NCBI RefSeq assembly: GCF_000524195.1
Contig: NW_020170490.1
Location: forward strand, 10,664-74,663
Length of the DNA: 64,000 bases
Direction of reading: 5' to 3'
Source of the DNA: Echinococcus granulosus
Lineage: Eukaryota > Platyhelminthes > Cestoda > Cyclophyllidea > Taeniidae
The position numbers and the translations under genes are program-made. Positions 60,280-64,000 of this stretch are shown here, piece after piece. Under the pieces are notes generated by a model. It did not search any database. It was not told the origin of the DNA and worked only from the letters and a program-made list of their open reading frames with translations. The number at the start of each line of letters is the position of its first letter. Position 1 is the stretch's first letter.

Positions 60280-60546
60280 TTCCGAAAAGGAAAAAAACAA
60301 ACGACGGAAAGCGACAGCAATAAAATATACAGTAATTATACGTGTATATTTGTCTATTACTCCGTTCAGAACAGGAGGGTGGAGGACGGGTGGGGGTGAG
60401 AATTAGGATGAAATCACTTTACGAGTAGGAAGGGAGGGAGGGATATGAGGAATTGGAGTGGAAATGGGATGCTGGGAGGGGGGGGGAGGCTTAGAAACAA
60501 GCACACAAAAATCACCAGAAAAGCCGACAGGCAGAGTTACAATGAA

Positions 60547-63500
60547 CTAGGAGAGATGAAAAGCGTGCTGGCCCTCGTAGATGGCATAGAGCAACTTCTC
60601 TCGCATAATGTCCTTCGTTGAGTAGTTCGGCAACTTCAGATAATTCTGGCATGTCATCACTGAGGGCAAATGCTGATCAGCGCGCTCCTCGGCTTCCCGC
60701 TTCATTACTATCTTCAATGGTGGCTTCAATGCACGAAATCCTGCCAACATAAGCAAGAAGAAATAAGCAACCACACGAGGAAACAATATCCAGACACACA
60801 GCAATAATCTCACCTCCGATGGGGAGACGTGGACTGCCAGTGGCGAACTGAATGAAGAGGCGTCGGCGCGGCTCATCAAATTCTGACATAATCTCAAAGA
60901 GGTATTGAATAGCCTTCGACTGCAGGGTGTAGCCGTGATCACAGAGACAGGATTTCATGAGTGTGTCGACATCCCAGCCCGCAGCCACCGCTGAAGATGA
61001 AGGAGAGGCGGACTTCGTGGCCGTAACAAACGACGGCATCGAAGAAACGAGGGAAGAGGTGCGTAGCAAAGCCAACTGATCGCGATACAGACCCCCGAAA
61101 CCACCTGAGCCGCAAAAAAGGCCCTCACACTCGTCCGGGCGGAAGAGGGTGGCCAACTTGCCAGTTCGAATGCCCGGCAATACGGAGTCGAAGCCTTCAA
61201 TGAGTGCGATGACCTGGCGTCGAGCCCCCTCCACGAGGAACCAGTTAGCACAGAGGTAGAGATACTCGGCCAGATTGCTCCCAGTAACCGCTATTTGCAA
61301 CCCACCTCGGCACAGCTCGATCTACATCAAAGCACAATGACTATATTGACAACGAATTCTGGAACACAAATGAAGTGATAAGAAAGTGAGTGTTAACCTG
61401 ATAGCCAGGAAGTACAAACGAGAGATAGAGATCATCAATTTCCGTGTCGATAGCTCGAACCTCCTCCTCAGCAGCCATCACAGCAGTTTTACTGCCTTCT
61501 AGGAGCTCCTGCCTTCGTCGACTCATTTTTAAGAGGCTTTGGAAGTGTTTTGCGAAGGGGGGATCCACTAACGCCAGGTCAGCTGCAGTGACACCCACAC
61601 GAGGACTGCAGAGAACCAAGTCCTCCTCCGGTGATTGGGTGTAGAGGAACCACTTGAACAGGGTCGGCGACAAGGAGAGATCTAACTGTCGCCAGTCTAG
61701 CAACGAACGCGCCATCAATTGGCCGAGGAAGAAAAATTTCGCACGCACCTATAAACCCATAACAAGATGCTTTACCTGTGTTTACAAATCGCACCGGACA
61801 ATATGCCTATAATGACTCACTTCTCTTGACTGTGAAGAACGCAAATTTTTGGCCAAGGGTCTGGGATAGAGTCCAGGAGCGGGTGCAATTATGTAGCCCT
61901 CATCGGTGTAGTTGTGTCCATGCCAAAGATTTAGACTAGCAGTCATGAGCTGGTGACTCACCAGCGTGTAGAACTCCAGAGTTGGTCCAAGACCAAAACC
62001 TACTTCCCCCTCAAAGGCAATCTCGAGAATGGAACGCGAATCGCGGAGCTCATTCAATGCCGACTCCGCAGCACGGAGTAGACGCTTGGGATCACGATGA
62101 ACTGTTATCTGTCAAGCGAAATTGGCGGATTATCAACAAATCGGGACTACATATGTACACAAAGTAATTTTGCACTGAATCCCACCTTGTACCGTTGAAC
62201 TTGAGAAACCGACTCCATGAGGAGGCTTTCGAGGATGGCAGTGGCAGAATTGGCACCACCATCAAAGCCACCAAGACGAAAAGCGCCGTAGGAATGGTAA
62301 TAATGAGGGAGGCGTGGTAGGGGAGATGAGGAGTGACCGACGCCGCCTATTCCTGCATTTACGCCGCCGCCACCACCACCACCACTACCGTTGCCACCAC
62401 CTGGCGTTTCATTATCCATGGATCCGTTTAGGATGGAATCCTAGTGAAGAGGAAGGAATGATTCGACTAAGATGGCACTAGATACACTTGACACACTGGC
62501 TGAAGAAAAAAAAGTACTCACTTGCAGATGAAGAATAGTTCGGTCCCGGTCAAAGTTGTGAACATAGAAGAAGTTCTGTCGAACAGAGAAGGGGAAGAGG
62601 AAGGGACATGTGGTGATGATTTGCACCAACCAACTGGGCAAATTGCCTGCAAGCACACAGAATACATCCTGCAGCTGACGTGATGCCTTGGCAGAGAGTT
62701 TTGGACTTTGGAAATGATCCTGTAAAGGAAGACATGTGTATGGATGAAAATTGAACGAACTGAGAGTGAAAGTGCGTGGTAAAGGGCATACCGCAGGAAT
62801 GATGGGGAAAGGTTCGATCAAGTCGTCTAAGGTATTTCCGACCTCGCACAGCCCATAAAGAGCTCGAAGCAGAAACAAAGTGGGAGCCATGTAGCCGTTA
62901 GAAATGGCGTAGAAATCTGTAAACGGCTCCAGGAAAGTCAGAAGTCGTGAGGACGGTGATTTGCCCGTTGACTGAGTCGGCAGATTGGACATCTCGTCGA
63001 GACGTCGTGGTCGCTTCAAACAGCTTATTGCTGCAGAGAGAGACGAGGTGGGTGAGTGCTTGGTGTTTGTGCTGCTTGCGGTGATGGTGGTGGTACTTGA
63101 ATTGAAGTTAGCTGTGGGGGTACTGGGTGCAGAGGCCGAGGAAGGAGCCAAAATGCCCCCTGAAATGCCTGAAGTCACACCCCTCAGGAAGAGAGAGGCA
63201 GGAGACAATAGAGCCGTTGGAGAGTCAGCAAAAGAGGTGGTTGATGATGAGGATACGGCGGAAACAGTAGTCTTCTCCAAACGGTAGTGAACCGTGTGAA
63301 TATGACGCCACATGAAAGCATTTATCTAAGAGGAGGACAGAAATGGACCAGATAAAACGCAATGAGGTAAAATGACGACCGTCTCCTCACACTGGTGATC
63401 AAAAAGGCCGCATTAATTATTTTGGTACATCAGCCTTAAATATGTCAGTGCTGTTGTGTTAACGCCCGCTCTAGTTGATAAATTCGGATAATTTCTAATG

Positions 63501-64000
63501 ACCGTCGTTCATTCCATGGAATGTATAATGAGCTCAAGGTGTGTGTTTACTTGTGGCATACGGAACAGCGTCATGTCGCAAATGACTTAAGGTTTTACCA
63601 TTTATCATTACATCAAGAATACCATACCCTGTCTTCCCGGTTTTGCTCAGTCATCGAGAACCGATGATCAGCCAAAAGTTGGCGACTCTGCTCAATGACA
63701 TCCATGGAGAACGCACGAATGGCCTGATAAAGCGGCATTCGGTCTGGAACACGCGTTCCGCCGACGTAAATCACTGGCACCACAGCGTGCATACCTCCAC
63801 CACCAAGCGTAGCGTTCTCAAAGAGGTCACCCACCACACAGGAGGCAGCAAGGGCGGGATGAGCTGATGGATGGTGTTGATGCTGGTGCTGGCGTTGATG
63901 ACGATTTGATGTGGGGTGGTGCTGATGTGGGTGCGTCTGTTGCGAGTGGGAGTAGTCCTTCCTTACACCGGGCCGGCCATGGGAATGCAGCACGTTAGAG
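60547..64000 (-). CDS. TRIP12: TRIP12/UFD4-type HECT E3 ubiquitin ligase, C-terminal half
   Basis: Eight exons are visible: 64000-63628 (open to the window edge), 63325-62792, 62719-62522, 62440-62186, 62108-61821, 61748-61398, 61321-60814 and 60740-60547. All are in phase. Matches run colinearly with TRIP12: [11 protein letters not shown], then [115 protein letters not shown] and [20 protein letters not shown]. The HECT catalytic cysteine is the Cys in VMTC (codon 60649-60651). The C-terminal FHLS is typical. HECT enzymes form a ubiquitin thioester; TRIP12/UFD4 acts on ubiquitin-fusion and N-degron substrates and in DNA-damage signalling. Low-complexity insertions are present: a His/Gln-rich stretch near 63880-63960, Ser/Thr-rich 62990-63290 and poly-Gly 62355-62400. 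The N-terminal half lies beyond the right edge. Confidence 0.95.

Larger units (their letters stand above)
58458..60546. other. Interval between the orphan ORF and TRIP12, with repeats and TRIP12 3' UTR
   Basis: The left part shows no gene. From about 59640 it carries an inverted copy of the TRIM-like core, cut by the gap at 59962. The last 250-300 bases are probably the TRIP12 3' untranslated region. TTTATT at 60274-60279 reads AATAAA on the minus strand, 270 bp past the stop. A 16-base A run lies at 60229-60244. The 3' UTR is extremely C-rich on the gene strand, including a 9-G run on the plus strand at 60478-60486. Confidence 0.55.

Noticed and set aside
62985..63287. Plus-strand 100-codon frame inside TRIP12
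   Set aside because: It is antisense to the Ser/Thr-rich TRIP12 linker, so a shadow of a well-supported exon.
1..64000. tRNA, rRNA, CRISPR or bacterial insertion sequences
   Set aside because: No cloverleaf with a GGTTCRA-type T-loop, no rRNA-like block, no regularly spaced repeats and no transposase frame were seen on reading both strands.

Overview
The window is animal genomic DNA with multi-exon genes, canonical GT-AG introns, large gene-poor intervals, degenerate dispersed repeats and three 100-N scaffold gaps. It is not bacterial. The gene families (SIX3/6 homeobox, EXT1-type heparan-sulfate polymerase, nidogen-like basement-membrane protein, TRMT6, TRIP12/UFD4) are metazoan. A strong short-intron class (the seven TRIP12 introns are all 72-81 nt), divergent coding sequence and a let-7-like variant suggest a flatworm, possibly a tapeworm. 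That assignment is an inference from pattern and not a search result.

Layout from left to right. Positions 1-297 are a pyrimidine tract ending in a long (CCT)n microsatellite. Positions 298-8561 hold no gene I can support. A two-exon SIX3/6 (optix-type) gene lies on the minus strand at 8562-10199, with CCAAT and GC-box elements directly upstream. A 9-kb intergenic interval follows; it carries a CRE/E-box inverted repeat (11345-11364) and a let-7-like hairpin candidate (12848-12939). An EXT1-type glycosyltransferase gene on the minus strand spans at least 19037-32663 and has a 7.6-kb repeat-filled intron. Positions 32664-42561 hold no confident gene, only one assembly gap and two possible orphan exons.

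A nidogen-like secreted protein (minus, 42562-44699: signal peptide, EGF, G2F beta-barrel) and the tRNA m1A58 methyltransferase subunit TRMT6 (minus, 45669-48071) follow. An old TRIM-like repeat with about 190-bp direct terminal repeats (49260-50357) separates TRMT6 from a divergently transcribed, apparently intronless, membrane-anchored cholinesterase-like protein (plus, 50891-52753) that has lost its nucleophile serine. Two small orphan ORFs (54562-54996 and 58113-58457, plus) sit in the next interval. The right end is the C-terminal half of a TRIP12-type HECT ubiquitin ligase (minus, 60547 to beyond 64000).

These genes do not form an operon or a single pathway. EXT1 and nidogen both concern extracellular matrix, but their adjacency may be chance. 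Exon boundaries were read by eye from splice consensus, reading phase and family alignment from memory. No tRNA, rRNA, CRISPR or bacterial mobile element was seen.
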